Shown: piece by piece, positions 1-5,936 of the stretch | How the letters are laid out: each line of letters opens with the position of its first letter | Position numbering within the stretch: position 1 is the stretch's first letter | Source of the DNA: Pseudomonadota bacterium | Lineage (GTDB): Bacteria; Desulfobacterota; Desulfovibrionia; Desulfovibrionales; Desulfovibrionaceae | Direction of reading: 5' to 3' | Length of the DNA: 7,248 bases | Assembly: GCA_018822065.1 (NCBI GenBank) | Contig: JAHJKV010000027.1 | Location: 1 to 7,248 of the forward strand | The notes under the pieces: generated by a model | What the model was told of the DNA's origin: nothing | Database searches by the model: none | The model's input: only the letters and a program-made list of their open reading frames with translations | Made by a program: the position numbers and the translations under genes

Positions 1-596
1 AGGAAAAAGATCGCACCGACAATGGCCTGGACTGCTGTCAAAAACCAGGGGTTGTAGCGGACGCAGAGCCGCTTCAGGGTTATCATGTAGCCAGTGGCGC
101 AGATCATAGCCAGGAATTCCAGGAAGTTGCCGAGTACGGGGTTGGGCGCGCCCTCGGTCTGAATCGCGCCTACCGAGAGCAGGGCCGCGCCGATGACGGC
201 CAGGCTGAAGCCGACCAGGGTGCGGCGGCTGACGATCTCGCCGAGAAGGAAATGGGCTGCCACCGCCATCATCAGCGGGAGCATGGCCACGATCATCCCG
301 GCCTGGGAGGCCTGGGTCCGTTCCAGGGCCATGGCCTCAAAGACGAAATAGAGGCAGGGTTCGCAGAAGGCCATAAAGACCAGGGGCTTCCAGTCGCCGG
401 GCAGGTAGCGCACGTTTGTGAAGTTCTTCCAGAAAAAGGCAAAGCAGATGCAGGCCACGAACATGCGGCCAAAGATGACCAGCATGGGATCGTAATAGGA
501 AAAGGCGACCTTGAGGGCAATGAAGGAACTGGCCCAGAGGAGCGAGGCCACGCTGAGGGCCAGCACCGGCAGGGAGATGAGGGGACGGAGGGCCAT
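1..596 (-). CDS. EamA/DMT-family transporter, C-terminus missing (cut by window edge)
   Basis: The first 198 residues of a multi-pass inner-membrane protein. Translating the minus strand from the ATG at 596 gives hydrophobic segments separated by short charged loops. The first helix carries the motif LLWASSFIALK, and a helix near residues 100-115 is followed by the LLGEIVSRRTLVGFSLAVIGA stretch; both are typical of the first EamA repeat of the drug/metabolite transporter superfamily. A second repeat begins near residue 155 (GNFLEFLAMICATGYMITLKR) and runs off the window. Family members are about 280-300 residues and often export amino acids or other small metabolites; the substrate here cannot be read from sequence. 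The start lies 3 nt after the stop of the Lrp/AsnC gene, so the two are almost certainly co-transcribed and the regulator probably controls the transporter. No strong Shine-Dalgarno lies beyond the regulator's end, which fits translational coupling. Confidence 0.9.
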   Translation of the reverse strand, partial: MALRPLISLPVLALSVASLLWASSFIALKVAFSYYDPMLVIFGRMFVACICFAFFWKNFTNVRYLPGDWKPLVFMAFCEPCLYFVFEAMALERTQASQAGMIVAMLPLMMAVAAHFLLGEIVSRRTLVGFSLAVIGAALLSVGAIQTEGAPNPVLGNFLEFLAMICATGYMITLKRLCVRYNPWFLTAVQAIVGAIFF

Positions 597-599
597 GGG

Positions 600-1061
600 T
601 TAGTCTTGGGTCAGATCGAGGGAAGGATTGATCGCTTCCTTGGACGAGCGCAACACGATGATGGTCTGGGTGGCACGGACCGGCCCGATGTCGTTGATGC
701 GGGCGAGGACATCCTCCAGGGAACTGGTGTCCGGGCAGCGGAGCTTCAGCAGGAAGCAGGCTTCGCCCACGGTGTAGTGTACTTCCAGCACCTCGGGGAT
801 GGCGGCGAATTCCACGGCAGCCTCGTCAGACCGGCTCATTTCCGAGAGATAGACGTTGGCAAAGGCCAGGATGGTCATGCCCAGGGCCTTGGGGTTCACC
901 TCGACGGTGAATCGACGGATGATGCCGTTCTTTTCCAACCGCTTGACCCGGCCATGCACGGCCGCAGCCGAGAGGCCCACGGACTTTCCGATATCCGAAT
1001 TGGTGGTCCGGGTGTCCTCTTGAAGGATATTGATGATTTTTTTGTCTATTGTATCGATCAT
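600..1061 (-). CDS. Lrp/AsnC-family transcriptional regulator
   Basis: A 153-residue protein of standard family length. The N-terminal winged helix-turn-helix (about residues 4-50) reads IDKKIINILQEDTRTTNSDI, then a recognition-helix region SAAAVHGRVKRLEKNGIIRRF, diagnostic of Lrp/AsnC proteins. Residues about 65-140 form the RAM ligand-binding and oligomerisation domain, with the VHYTVGEACFLLKLRC segment where amino-acid effectors usually bind. Such proteins work as dimers or octamers that sense amino acids and regulate transport or metabolism genes, often including their own. The ATG at 1061 is preceded by CGGAG at a spacing of 9 nt. The gene sits 3 nt upstream of an EamA-type transporter in the same direction, so an effector exported by that transporter is a reasonable guess. 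It is distinct from the AhbA/B-type protein at 6600-7052, which shares the fold but not the function. The regulated targets and ligand are unknown. Confidence 0.93.
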   Translation of the reverse strand: MIDTIDKKIINILQEDTRTTNSDIGKSVGLSAAAVHGRVKRLEKNGIIRRFTVEVNPKALGMTILAFANVYLSEMSRSDEAAVEFAAIPEVLEVHYTVGEACFLLKLRCPDTSSLEDVLARINDIGPVRATQTIIVLRSSKEAINPSLDLTQD

Positions 1062-1084
1062 ATCGCTGGTCTCCGTTTGCGCCG

Positions 1085-1113
1085 TTTCTAGATCAAGTGA
1101 TCGACATTATCAA
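1085..1113 (-). promoter_or_regulatory. Probable sigma-70 promoter of the Lrp/AsnC-EamA operon
   Basis: On the minus strand a TTGATA box (1113-1108, five of six matches to TTGACA) and TAGAAA (1090-1085, four of six matches to TATAAT) are separated by exactly 17 nt. They lie about 25-50 nt upstream of the regulator ATG, just after the terminator of the previous gene. The surrounding DNA is locally AT-rich in an otherwise GC-rich window. This is a pattern match only; no transcript start is known. Confidence 0.5.
1091..1102. promoter_or_regulatory. Palindromic operator-like site GATCA-AG-TGATC
   Basis: A perfect 5-bp inverted repeat with a 2-nt centre lies in the spacer between the proposed -35 and -10 boxes of the Lrp/AsnC gene. 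Lrp/AsnC proteins commonly autorepress by binding short AT-containing palindromes at their own promoter, so this is the most obvious candidate operator. Binding is inferred from position and symmetry only. Confidence 0.4.
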
Positions 1114-1125
1114 TGATTAATATTC

Positions 1126-1151
1126 AAAAAAAAACGGCCCATGACGGGCCG
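1126..1151 (-). terminator. Intrinsic terminator of the zinc-ribbon protein gene
   Basis: Read on the minus strand, CGGCCC, a 5-nt loop (GTCAT) and GGGCCG form a 6-bp all-GC stem followed directly by nine T residues. It starts 26 nt after the stop codon of the 87-aa protein gene and ends upstream of the Lrp/AsnC promoter, so it separates the two transcription units. Confidence 0.88.
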
Positions 1152-1177
1152 CATAAAAGTTGAACCATGGTCGTTGT

Positions 1178-1441
1178 TCAGAAGCACATGGCGACGAGGT
1201 TGAACGATTTGTATCCGTTTTCAGGATTCTCGGCATAGCGGCAGCCGAGAGTGCAGTCCGAGCGCTTGTTTACGATGTCCTTGTCCGAGTCCTTGTAGTG
1301 GGGGCACTGGTTGTTGCAGCACACGAGAAGAACGCCCCAGCCGGAATCCGGGGGTCCGAGCCAGGGTTCAAGCGGCTTTTTGCAGTGCGGACAATCGTGG
1401 TCCTCAAGTTCGGTTTCAATGCCAGCATATTTGAAGATCAT
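1178..1441 (-). CDS. Small Cys-rich zinc-ribbon-like protein (possible Ogr/Delta-like)
   Basis: An 87-residue soluble protein of unknown function. The cysteines are C17-x2-C20 (CPHC), then C41/C42 and C46 (CCNNQC), then C63 and C67 (CTLGC) and C86 next to the C-terminus. The first four look like a zinc ribbon with knuckles about 20 residues apart, which resembles the Ogr/Delta zinc-finger pattern (C-x2-C-x22-C-x4-C) known from phage P2-type transcription activators; the match is loose and function should not be transferred. The second cysteine pair could complete another metal site. The start at 1441 is chosen because AAAGGAG precedes it by 8 nt; an in-frame ATG at 1474 adds 11 residues but would bury that ribosome site. 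The gene forms its own unit, with a terminator downstream and a weak promoter upstream. There is no signal peptide or membrane segment, so it is probably cytoplasmic. Confidence 0.82.
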   Translation of the reverse strand: MIFKYAGIETELEDHDCPHCKKPLEPWLGPPDSGWGVLLVCCNNQCPHYKDSDKDIVNKRSDCTLGCRYAENPENGYKSFNLVAMCF

Positions 1442-1449
1442 TGGTTCTT

Positions 1450-1456
1450 CTCCTTT
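1450..1456 (-). promoter_or_regulatory. Strong ribosome binding site fixing the start of the zinc-ribbon protein
   Basis: AAAGGAG on the minus strand lies 8 nt before the ATG at 1441. It is the best Shine-Dalgarno match in the window and rules against the longer in-frame start at 1474. Confidence 0.85.
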
Positions 1457-1477
1457 GTGCGATGTTTTTCTCACCCC

Positions 1478-1505
1478 AAGGTAAGGTCGGATGGCGGACC
1501 GTCAA
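1478..1505 (-). promoter_or_regulatory. Weak candidate promoter of the zinc-ribbon protein gene
   Basis: On the minus strand TTGACG (1505-1500) and TACCTT (1483-1478) are 16 nt apart in the 73-nt gap after the DarP gene. The -35 box is good (five of six) but the -10 box matches only three of six, so this is tentative. No convincing terminator follows the DarP gene, so readthrough from it is also possible. Confidence 0.3.
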
Positions 1506-1514
1506 GGGCGGGGG

Positions 1515-2018
1515 TCAGGAATTTGCAGTCAGATCGCGCAGGAAGCGGAACAAGGCCCGGAAATGTTTGGGCGGCTGCTCCTTGGCCCGTTCACGCCGGG
1601 CGCTCAGGGTGAGCTGCCTCAGCTGCTGGCGGTCCCCCCCTGGGAAGCGTTCCATCAGTTCTTCCATCAGCCCGTCATCACCATCCATAAGGCGGTCGCG
1701 CCACTCTTCGATCTGCTGGAAGGCACGGTCGGTCTTGGACTTTCCGGCCCGGAAGCGGTCTAGGAATTCCTCGATGGGGTCGATGTCGGCCTCGCGCATA
1801 AGCTTGCCGATCAGTTGCATCTGGCGCCTTCTGGCTTCGTGCTTGGTCATGGCCTTGAATTCGAGCAAAGCCTCTTTGATGTCCTGGGACAGAGGGGCTT
1901 TACGCAGGGTTTCCCGGCCAAGCGAGGCCAGTTCCACGCCTATTTTCTGTAGGGCCGTCGAATCCCGCTTTCGTTGGGAGCGGCTTTTTCTCTCCGGCTG
2001 GTCATCATAGTTTTGCAT
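1515..2018 (-). CDS. darP: DarP (YjgA, DUF615) ribosome-associated protein
   Basis: A 167-residue, highly charged, helical protein, slightly shorter than the about 183-residue E. coli homologue. It has the family layout: a basic N-terminus (KSRSQRKRDSTALQKIGVELASL), a middle segment with KHEARRRQMQLIGKLMREADIDPIEEFL (about residues 59-86) that is the family signature, and a C-terminal basic tail (RRERAKEQPPKHFRALFRFLRDL). In E. coli this family associates with late 50S precursor particles and helps maturation around the peptidyl-transferase centre; the same role is inferred here. It is cytoplasmic with no membrane segment. The ATG at 2018 begins MQNYDDQPERK; only a weak AGG stands upstream, so expression may be modest. 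It is transcribed divergently from the Mla-like operon and has no functional connection to it that I can see. Confidence 0.9.
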   Translation of the reverse strand: MQNYDDQPERKSRSQRKRDSTALQKIGVELASLGRETLRKAPLSQDIKEALLEFKAMTKHEARRRQMQLIGKLMREADIDPIEEFLDRFRAGKSKTDRAFQQIEEWRDRLMDGDDGLMEELMERFPGGDRQQLRQLTLSARRERAKEQPPKHFRALFRFLRDLTANS

Positions 2019-2064
2019 GGGCGGAACCTACATGTGCTCTGGCCCGCTGTAAAGGGCGCAGGCA

Positions 2065-2082
2065 GGGGCAGACGGGGCAGAC
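2065..2082. repeat. Two tandem 9-bp repeats GGGGCAGAC
   Basis: Two exact head-to-tail copies (2065-2073 and 2074-2082) lie in the middle of the 141-nt divergent region between the DarP gene and the Mla-like operon. The 9-bp period is close to one helical turn, so a protein bound to both would sit on nearly the same face. It may equally be a chance slippage product. The rest of the intergenic region shows only the weak promoter described separately. Confidence 0.6.
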
Positions 2083-2114
2083 TGGTCGGTTCGGTCGATC
2101 TGGGCGTAGATGTT

Positions 2115-2143
2115 TTGCTATCGTTTCCAAGGTTCGCTATAGG
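2115..2143 (+). promoter_or_regulatory. Weak candidate promoter of the Mla-like operon
   Basis: TTGCTA (2115-2120) and TATAGG (2138-2143) are 17 nt apart, each matching four of six consensus positions. Transcription would begin around 2150, next to the Shine-Dalgarno GGAG at 2151-2154, giving a very short leader. That closeness makes this only a tentative assignment; the true promoter may lie further upstream. Confidence 0.3.
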
Positions 2144-2159
2144 ATGTTGGGGAGTGGGA

Positions 2160-3287
2160 ATGAAACCAGACAACAGCGACAACATTCTTCGTATCGAGAC
2201 CGGATCGGGCCAGACCGTCCTGCACTATCGTGGCAGGCTTGATGCGACGAGTGTGGCTGCTGTATGGGAAGAGTCCACCCGTGCCGTGACCGGTTCGGGG
2301 GGCGTGAGCGTTGACGCCAAGGGCGTGGACTACCTGGACGGGGCGGGCGCGGGGCTGATGATCCAGCTCAAGCTGCTGGCTGCCAAGGCGAAGATCGGGT
2401 TTTCCATCGCCGGGCTTGATCCCCGTTTCGAGCGGTTGGTGGAAAGCGTGGACGCCGACCTGGTGGGGCAGAGCGCCGTTTTTGACCGGGACCGCAGGGG
2501 GTTCATCGAGCAGATCGGCCAGTTTGTGGGCGACTGGGCCGAGGAAGGCAAGTCACTCATCACCTACGTGGGCGAATGCGCGGGAATGTTCGCCTGGGCT
2601 TGCAAGCATCCGCGCAAGGCGCGCTGGCGCGATGTCGGGCTCTCTTCGATCCACGTGGGCGTCAATTCCATGCCCATCCTGCTGCTCATCGGCTTTCTCA
2701 TAGGGCTGATTATGTCGTTTCAGTCCGCAGTCAGTCTGCAGCGTTTCGCTGCCGAGATTTTCGTGCCCAACATGCTCGGGCTGGTCATGTTCCGGGAGAT
2801 GGGTGCCCTGGTCACGGCCATCCTGCTGGCCGCGCGGTCCGGTTCGGCCTTTGCCGCCGAGATAGGGACCATGAAGGTCAACGAGGAGGTGGACGCCCTG
2901 GTGAGCATGGGGCTTTCTCCCATGCGCTTTTTGGTCCTGCCCAAGGTGCTGGCCACCATGCTCATGGTCCCGATCATGACCATGTTCTTCAATTTCGCCT
3001 CCCTGCTGGGTGGGGCCGTGGTCATGCTTTCTCTCGGTTTTCCCCTGGCCACCTTTACCAGCCGGGTGTTCATGAACACCAAGGTCATGGATTTCACTGG
3101 CGGCATGCTCAAAGTCATGGTTTTCAGCCTGCTGATCTCGGGCATCGGTTGTCTGCGAGGCTTGCAGACCCGGTCCGGCGCCGGGGCTGTGGGCGTTTCC
3201 ACCACCCGGGCCGTGGTCTCCGGGCTCATCCTCATCGCCGTGGCCGACGGGCTTTTCGCCGTGGCCTTTTTCTTCCTGGGGATATGA
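2160..3287 (+). CDS. STAS-MlaE fusion: lipid ABC transporter permease
   Basis: A 375-residue inner-membrane permease of an MCE-type lipid transporter. Residues about 8-108 form a STAS domain similar to MlaB (LHYRGRLDATSVAAVWEES, then VDYLDGAGAGLMIQLKLLA). Residues about 125-375 are the MlaE permease: an amphipathic interface helix near 125-150, then membrane helices from about 170. The family signature FREMGALVTAILLAARSGSAFAAEIGTMKVNEEVDALVSMGL spans 211-252. E. coli encodes MlaB and MlaE separately, while here they are one chain. The aligned position of the functionally important MlaB Thr52 (in VDTGG) is Gly61 here. The ATG at 2160 is chosen because GGAG stands 5 nt upstream and the STAS domain begins soon after; the frame stays open back to 1974, but that part would overlap the DarP gene and is not protein-like. 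First gene of a four-gene operon, followed directly by its ATPase. Confidence 0.93.
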   Translation: MKPDNSDNILRIETGSGQTVLHYRGRLDATSVAAVWEESTRAVTGSGGVSVDAKGVDYLDGAGAGLMIQLKLLAAKAKIGFSIAGLDPRFERLVESVDADLVGQSAVFDRDRRGFIEQIGQFVGDWAEEGKSLITYVGECAGMFAWACKHPRKARWRDVGLSSIHVGVNSMPILLLIGFLIGLIMSFQSAVSLQRFAAEIFVPNMLGLVMFREMGALVTAILLAARSGSAFAAEIGTMKVNEEVDALVSMGLSPMRFLVLPKVLATMLMVPIMTMFFNFASLLGGAVVMLSLGFPLATFTSRVFMNTKVMDFTGGMLKVMVFSLLISGIGCLRGLQTRSGAGAVGVSTTRAVVSGLILIAVADGLFAVAFFFLGI

Positions 3288-3289
3288 AG

Positions 3290-4087
3290 ATGTCCTCCGC
3301 CCCATCTACCAAACCCGCCATTTCGGTCCGCAATCTGACCTGCGCCTATGGGGACGATCTGGTCATCGACGACATCAGCTTCGATGTGAACCACGGTGAA
3401 ATATTTATTATTCTCGGAGGATCTGGCTGCGGCAAATCCACGGTGCTCAAACACCTCATCGGCCAGTATGCCCCCCGAGCCGGACAGATACTTTTCGGCG
3501 ACCGGGACATCGTCACCTCCTGGGGGCGGCAGCGGGACGAGATCATGCGCGGTTTCGGAGTGATGTACCAGGGCGGGGCGCTCTTTGGGTCCATGTCGCT
3601 CCTCTCGAATGTCTCCCTGCCGCTTGAGGAATTCACGGACCTGCCATCAGAGGCCATCAGCACCATCGCCCGGATGAAGCTCGCCCAGGTGGGACTCGGT
3701 CATGCCGTGCACCACATGCCGGCGGCCATTTCCGGCGGCATGGTCAAGCGGGCGGCCATTGCCCGGGCCATGGCTCTTGACCCCTCCATCCTTTTCCTGG
3801 ATGAGCCCTCTGCCGGGCTCGACCCCATCACCTCGGCCGAACTGGATGAACTCATCCGGCGGCTCTCCCGTGACCTCGGCATCACCTTTGTCATCGTCTC
3901 CCACGAACTGGCGTCCATCTTCGCCATTGCGGACAGGGTGATAATGTTGGATAAACGTGTGAAGAAAATCGTGGCCCAGGGCGACCCCAAGGAACTCAGG
4001 GACTCGTCTGACCAACCCTTTGTGCGGCAGTTTTTCCACCGTCAAGCCCAGGCGGATGCCGAGAACACCGGGAGAGAAAACGAGTGA
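3290..4087 (+). CDS. MlaF-type ATPase of lipid ABC transporter
   Basis: A 265-residue ABC ATPase that powers the neighbouring permease. Visible motifs are Walker A GGSGCGKST (43-51), Q-loop Gln94 in VMYQGGALF, the signature ISGGM (147-151), Walker B ILFLDEP (167-173) with catalytic Glu172, D-loop SAGLD and switch His205 in VSHEL. The phrase MYQGGALFGSMSLLSNVSLPL is typical of MlaF/Ttg2A ATPases of MCE systems. The start at 3290 is preferred because GGGGA (3278-3282) is 7 nt upstream; an ATG at 3284 that overlaps the permease stop (ATGA) would add two residues and cannot be excluded. Either way translation is coupled to the permease gene. After VRQFF (245-249) only 16 polar residues remain. 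E. coli MlaF has a longer tail that clasps MlaB, so that contact is probably different here. It is cytoplasmic, at the membrane. Confidence 0.94.
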   Translation: MSSAPSTKPAISVRNLTCAYGDDLVIDDISFDVNHGEIFIILGGSGCGKSTVLKHLIGQYAPRAGQILFGDRDIVTSWGRQRDEIMRGFGVMYQGGALFGSMSLLSNVSLPLEEFTDLPSEAISTIARMKLAQVGLGHAVHHMPAAISGGMVKRAAIARAMALDPSILFLDEPSAGLDPITSAELDELIRRLSRDLGITFVIVSHELASIFAIADRVIMLDKRVKKIVAQGDPKELRDSSDQPFVRQFFHRQAQADAENTGRENE

Positions 4088-5223
4088 GACGAACGGATTA
4101 TTTCAGACTCGGCGCCTTTATCCTTTCGGGCACGGCATTGTTCGTGTTTGTGGTCATTCTCCTTGGCGCGGGTCGTTTCTTTTCCAAACCGGTGCTGCTG
4201 GAGACCTATTTCAACGAGGCGGTCAACGGTCTGGAGATAGGTTCCCCGGTGCGCTACCGGGGTGTGAAGGTCGGGCGCGTCTCGGACATCGGGTTTGTCA
4301 TGGGCCGCTATACCACCATGGACCAGTCCGATTACCGCTATGTCTACGTGGAATGCGAACTGGAGAACCATGAGTTTCTGGCCCGGTCCAAGGGCACGCC
4401 CCAGGTGGAACTGGACCAGGAGATCTTCAACGGGCTGCGTATCCGGCCCATCTCCCAAGGACTGACAGGCACGCTCTACATGGGCATCGACTACGTACCG
4501 CCCAAGCTCAACCCGCCGCTGAAGATTGCCTGGGTGCCGAATAATTTGTACATCCCCTCCGCACCCTCCACAATGAGCCGCATCGAGGCAGCCATCTCCA
4601 AGGCCAGCCAGGCCCTCGGCGCTCTGAACAAGGAGGATATGGACGCCATCCTGAAGAGTGTTCGCAGCGTGGCCGAGAATCTCTCGACCTTCCTGGAGAC
4701 GGCGGATGCCAAGGCCGTGGGAGAGATACTTGTCAAAAATTTGGAGCAGACCGAACGGCTCTTTGCCCAGGTCAACGTGATTTTGAAAGACGAGGGCGCG
4801 GTCAAGCTGTTGCCAACGGCGCAGTTGGTCCTGGGCGATGTGCACCGGTTCATGGCGGCCACCCATGATGATCTGGTGGCCGCCATCGCCGACATGCGCA
4901 CCAGCTTTTCCAGCCTAAAGAAGACTACGGCCAAGCTGGAGCGGGCCATGAACGATCCAAAGACCGATGTGGCGGGCGTGATGCGGAACGTGCGTGACGC
5001 CTCGGAGCGGGTTGACGTTGCCGCGGCGCGGTTCCAGGAATTGATGAACCGGGTCAATGGGCTGGTGGCCGGACAGGAAGCGGGCGTGGAGGAAATCGTC
5101 GAGAACGCGCGCCTGGTGGTTCAGAACCTGAAAGAGCTGACCGAGGAAGCAAAGCGCTATCCCTCGGGCGTGCTCTTTGGCCAGCCACCAGCACAGCAAT
5201 CGCCCGGATCGTCGGCACCCTAA
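4084..5223 (+). CDS. MlaD-family MCE-domain protein with long helical C-terminus
   Basis: A 379-residue periplasmic lipid-channel protein anchored by one N-terminal helix (about residues 8-30, GAFILSGTALFVFVVILLG). The MCE domain (about 37-138) has the hallmark VNGLEIGSPVRYRGVKVGRVSDI and GLTGTLYMGIDYVPP. From about 160 to 355 it is strongly helical, with heptad-like and Ala/Leu/Asp-rich segments and no second MCE domain. It ends with YPSGVLFGQPP, a tail common in long MCE proteins. E. coli MlaD has only 183 residues, so this one could build a hexameric MCE ring with a long helical tube or needle across the periplasm. The start is GTG at 4084, overlapping the ATPase stop by 4 nt (GTGA), with GGGAG 9 nt upstream; this indicates translational coupling. 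The assignment to MlaD family is firm; bridging to the outer membrane is inference. Confidence 0.93.
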   Translation: MRRTDYFRLGAFILSGTALFVFVVILLGAGRFFSKPVLLETYFNEAVNGLEIGSPVRYRGVKVGRVSDIGFVMGRYTTMDQSDYRYVYVECELENHEFLARSKGTPQVELDQEIFNGLRIRPISQGLTGTLYMGIDYVPPKLNPPLKIAWVPNNLYIPSAPSTMSRIEAAISKASQALGALNKEDMDAILKSVRSVAENLSTFLETADAKAVGEILVKNLEQTERLFAQVNVILKDEGAVKLLPTAQLVLGDVHRFMAATHDDLVAAIADMRTSFSSLKKTTAKLERAMNDPKTDVAGVMRNVRDASERVDVAAARFQELMNRVNGLVAGQEAGVEEIVENARLVVQNLKELTEEAKRYPSGVLFGQPPAQQSPGSSAP

Positions 5224-5235
5224 GGAGCGAATCGA

Positions 5236-5853
5236 ATGTCTACAGCGAAATATGTTATCCTCTCCGTCATCCTGACGATTTTCTTTCTCGGCATAGCCGG
5301 TTGCGGCGGGTTGACCAAGCCTGCCGTGACCAAGCGTTACTACGACATCGGCCCCCAGCGCACGAATCAGGTCCAGGCCGCACCAAGCGACCAGACCCTG
5401 ACGGTCCGAAGGCTGCGAGTTTCGCCCATGAACGCGGGACGTGAGTTGGTCTACAAGACTTCGGACACGGGCTATGACTCGGATTTCTACAACGCCTATT
5501 TCATCCCCCCAGGAGACATGCTCTCCCAGGCCTTGCGGCGCTGGCTGCATGCGACCGGTCTTTTCGCCCACGTGGTGGAACCGGCCAGTCTGGTACGTGG
5601 CGATCTGGTGCTGGAGGGCAATGTAGTGGCTTTGTATGGTGATTTCACGGGCTCAGGCGAGGCCGTGGCCGAGTTGCAGTTTATCTTGGTGGACGAGGGA
5701 ACGGCGGAGACCGCCATTCTGTTCTCCAAGGATTACAGCAAACGCATCCCCCTGTCCCAGCGCACGCCCGAAGCCCTGGCCGCAGGTCTCAAGCAGGCCA
5801 TGGCTGAGGTCTTCGCCGAACTGGAGGCGGATTTGGCCTCGGCCCTGCCCTAG
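5236..5853 (+). CDS. ABC-type transport auxiliary lipoprotein (PqiC-like, DUF330)
   Basis: A 205-residue lipoprotein completing the operon. It has a signal peptide of about 22 residues (KYVILSVILTIFFLGIAG) ending in the lipobox IAG-C, so lipid would attach at Cys23. The next residue is Gly, not Asp, which in enterobacteria favours sorting to the outer membrane. The mature part begins GGLTKPAVTKRYYDIGP and contains TLTVRRLRVSPMNAGRELVYKTSD and the FIPPGDMLSQALRRWLHATGLF segment, matching the ABC-transport auxiliary component family that includes PqiC. In MCE systems such proteins probably dock the MCE tube at the outer membrane. The ATG at 5236 has AAGGAG 8 nt upstream, and this site overlaps the MlaD stop codon. 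The gap to the upstream gene is 12 nt. A terminator follows 25 nt after the stop. Confidence 0.9.
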   Translation: MSTAKYVILSVILTIFFLGIAGCGGLTKPAVTKRYYDIGPQRTNQVQAAPSDQTLTVRRLRVSPMNAGRELVYKTSDTGYDSDFYNAYFIPPGDMLSQALRRWLHATGLFAHVVEPASLVRGDLVLEGNVVALYGDFTGSGEAVAELQFILVDEGTAETAILFSKDYSKRIPLSQRTPEALAAGLKQAMAEVFAELEADLASALP

Positions 5854-5878
5854 AACGGAGCAACGGGAACACTGCCAC

Positions 5879-5906
5879 AAAAAAGGGAGCCTCCGGGCTC
5901 CCTTTT
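5879..5906. terminator. Bidirectional intrinsic terminator between convergent operons
   Basis: An 11-bp stem, AAAAGGGAGCC (5881-5891) and GGCTCCCTTTT (5896-5906), with a 4-nt loop (TCCG), lies between the Mla-like operon and the rpe gene. Rightward transcripts end in four T, and leftward transcripts end in six T, because the A-run begins at 5879. It stops both convergent operons in an 83-nt gap. Confidence 0.9.
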
Positions 5907-5936
5907 CAATTGGTCTTGGGTTTGGCTGTTCGCAGG

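Noticed and set aside
252..1091. A 279-codon open frame on the plus strand opposite the transporter and the Lrp/AsnC gene
   Set aside because: The translation is rich in His, Gly, Glu and Asp with no domain character, and it lies antisense to two clear genes. Long antisense frames are expected in GC-rich DNA.
1480..1500. Possible hairpin after the DarP gene (GGTC...GACC)
   Set aside because: The inverted repeat is imperfect, with only about four reliable pairs, and no T-run follows on the minus strand, so it is not supported as a terminator.
1974..2159. An in-frame upstream extension of the permease reading frame by 62 codons
   Set aside because: It would overlap the 5' end of the DarP gene and the intergenic region, the translation resembles no known domain, and a good ribosome site with ATG at 2160 fits the start of the STAS domain.
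2576..3283. The open upstream part of the ATPase frame, overlapping the permease gene
   Set aside because: The Arg/His/Gly-rich translation is an out-of-frame reading of the permease gene; the ATPase domain begins only after position 3290.
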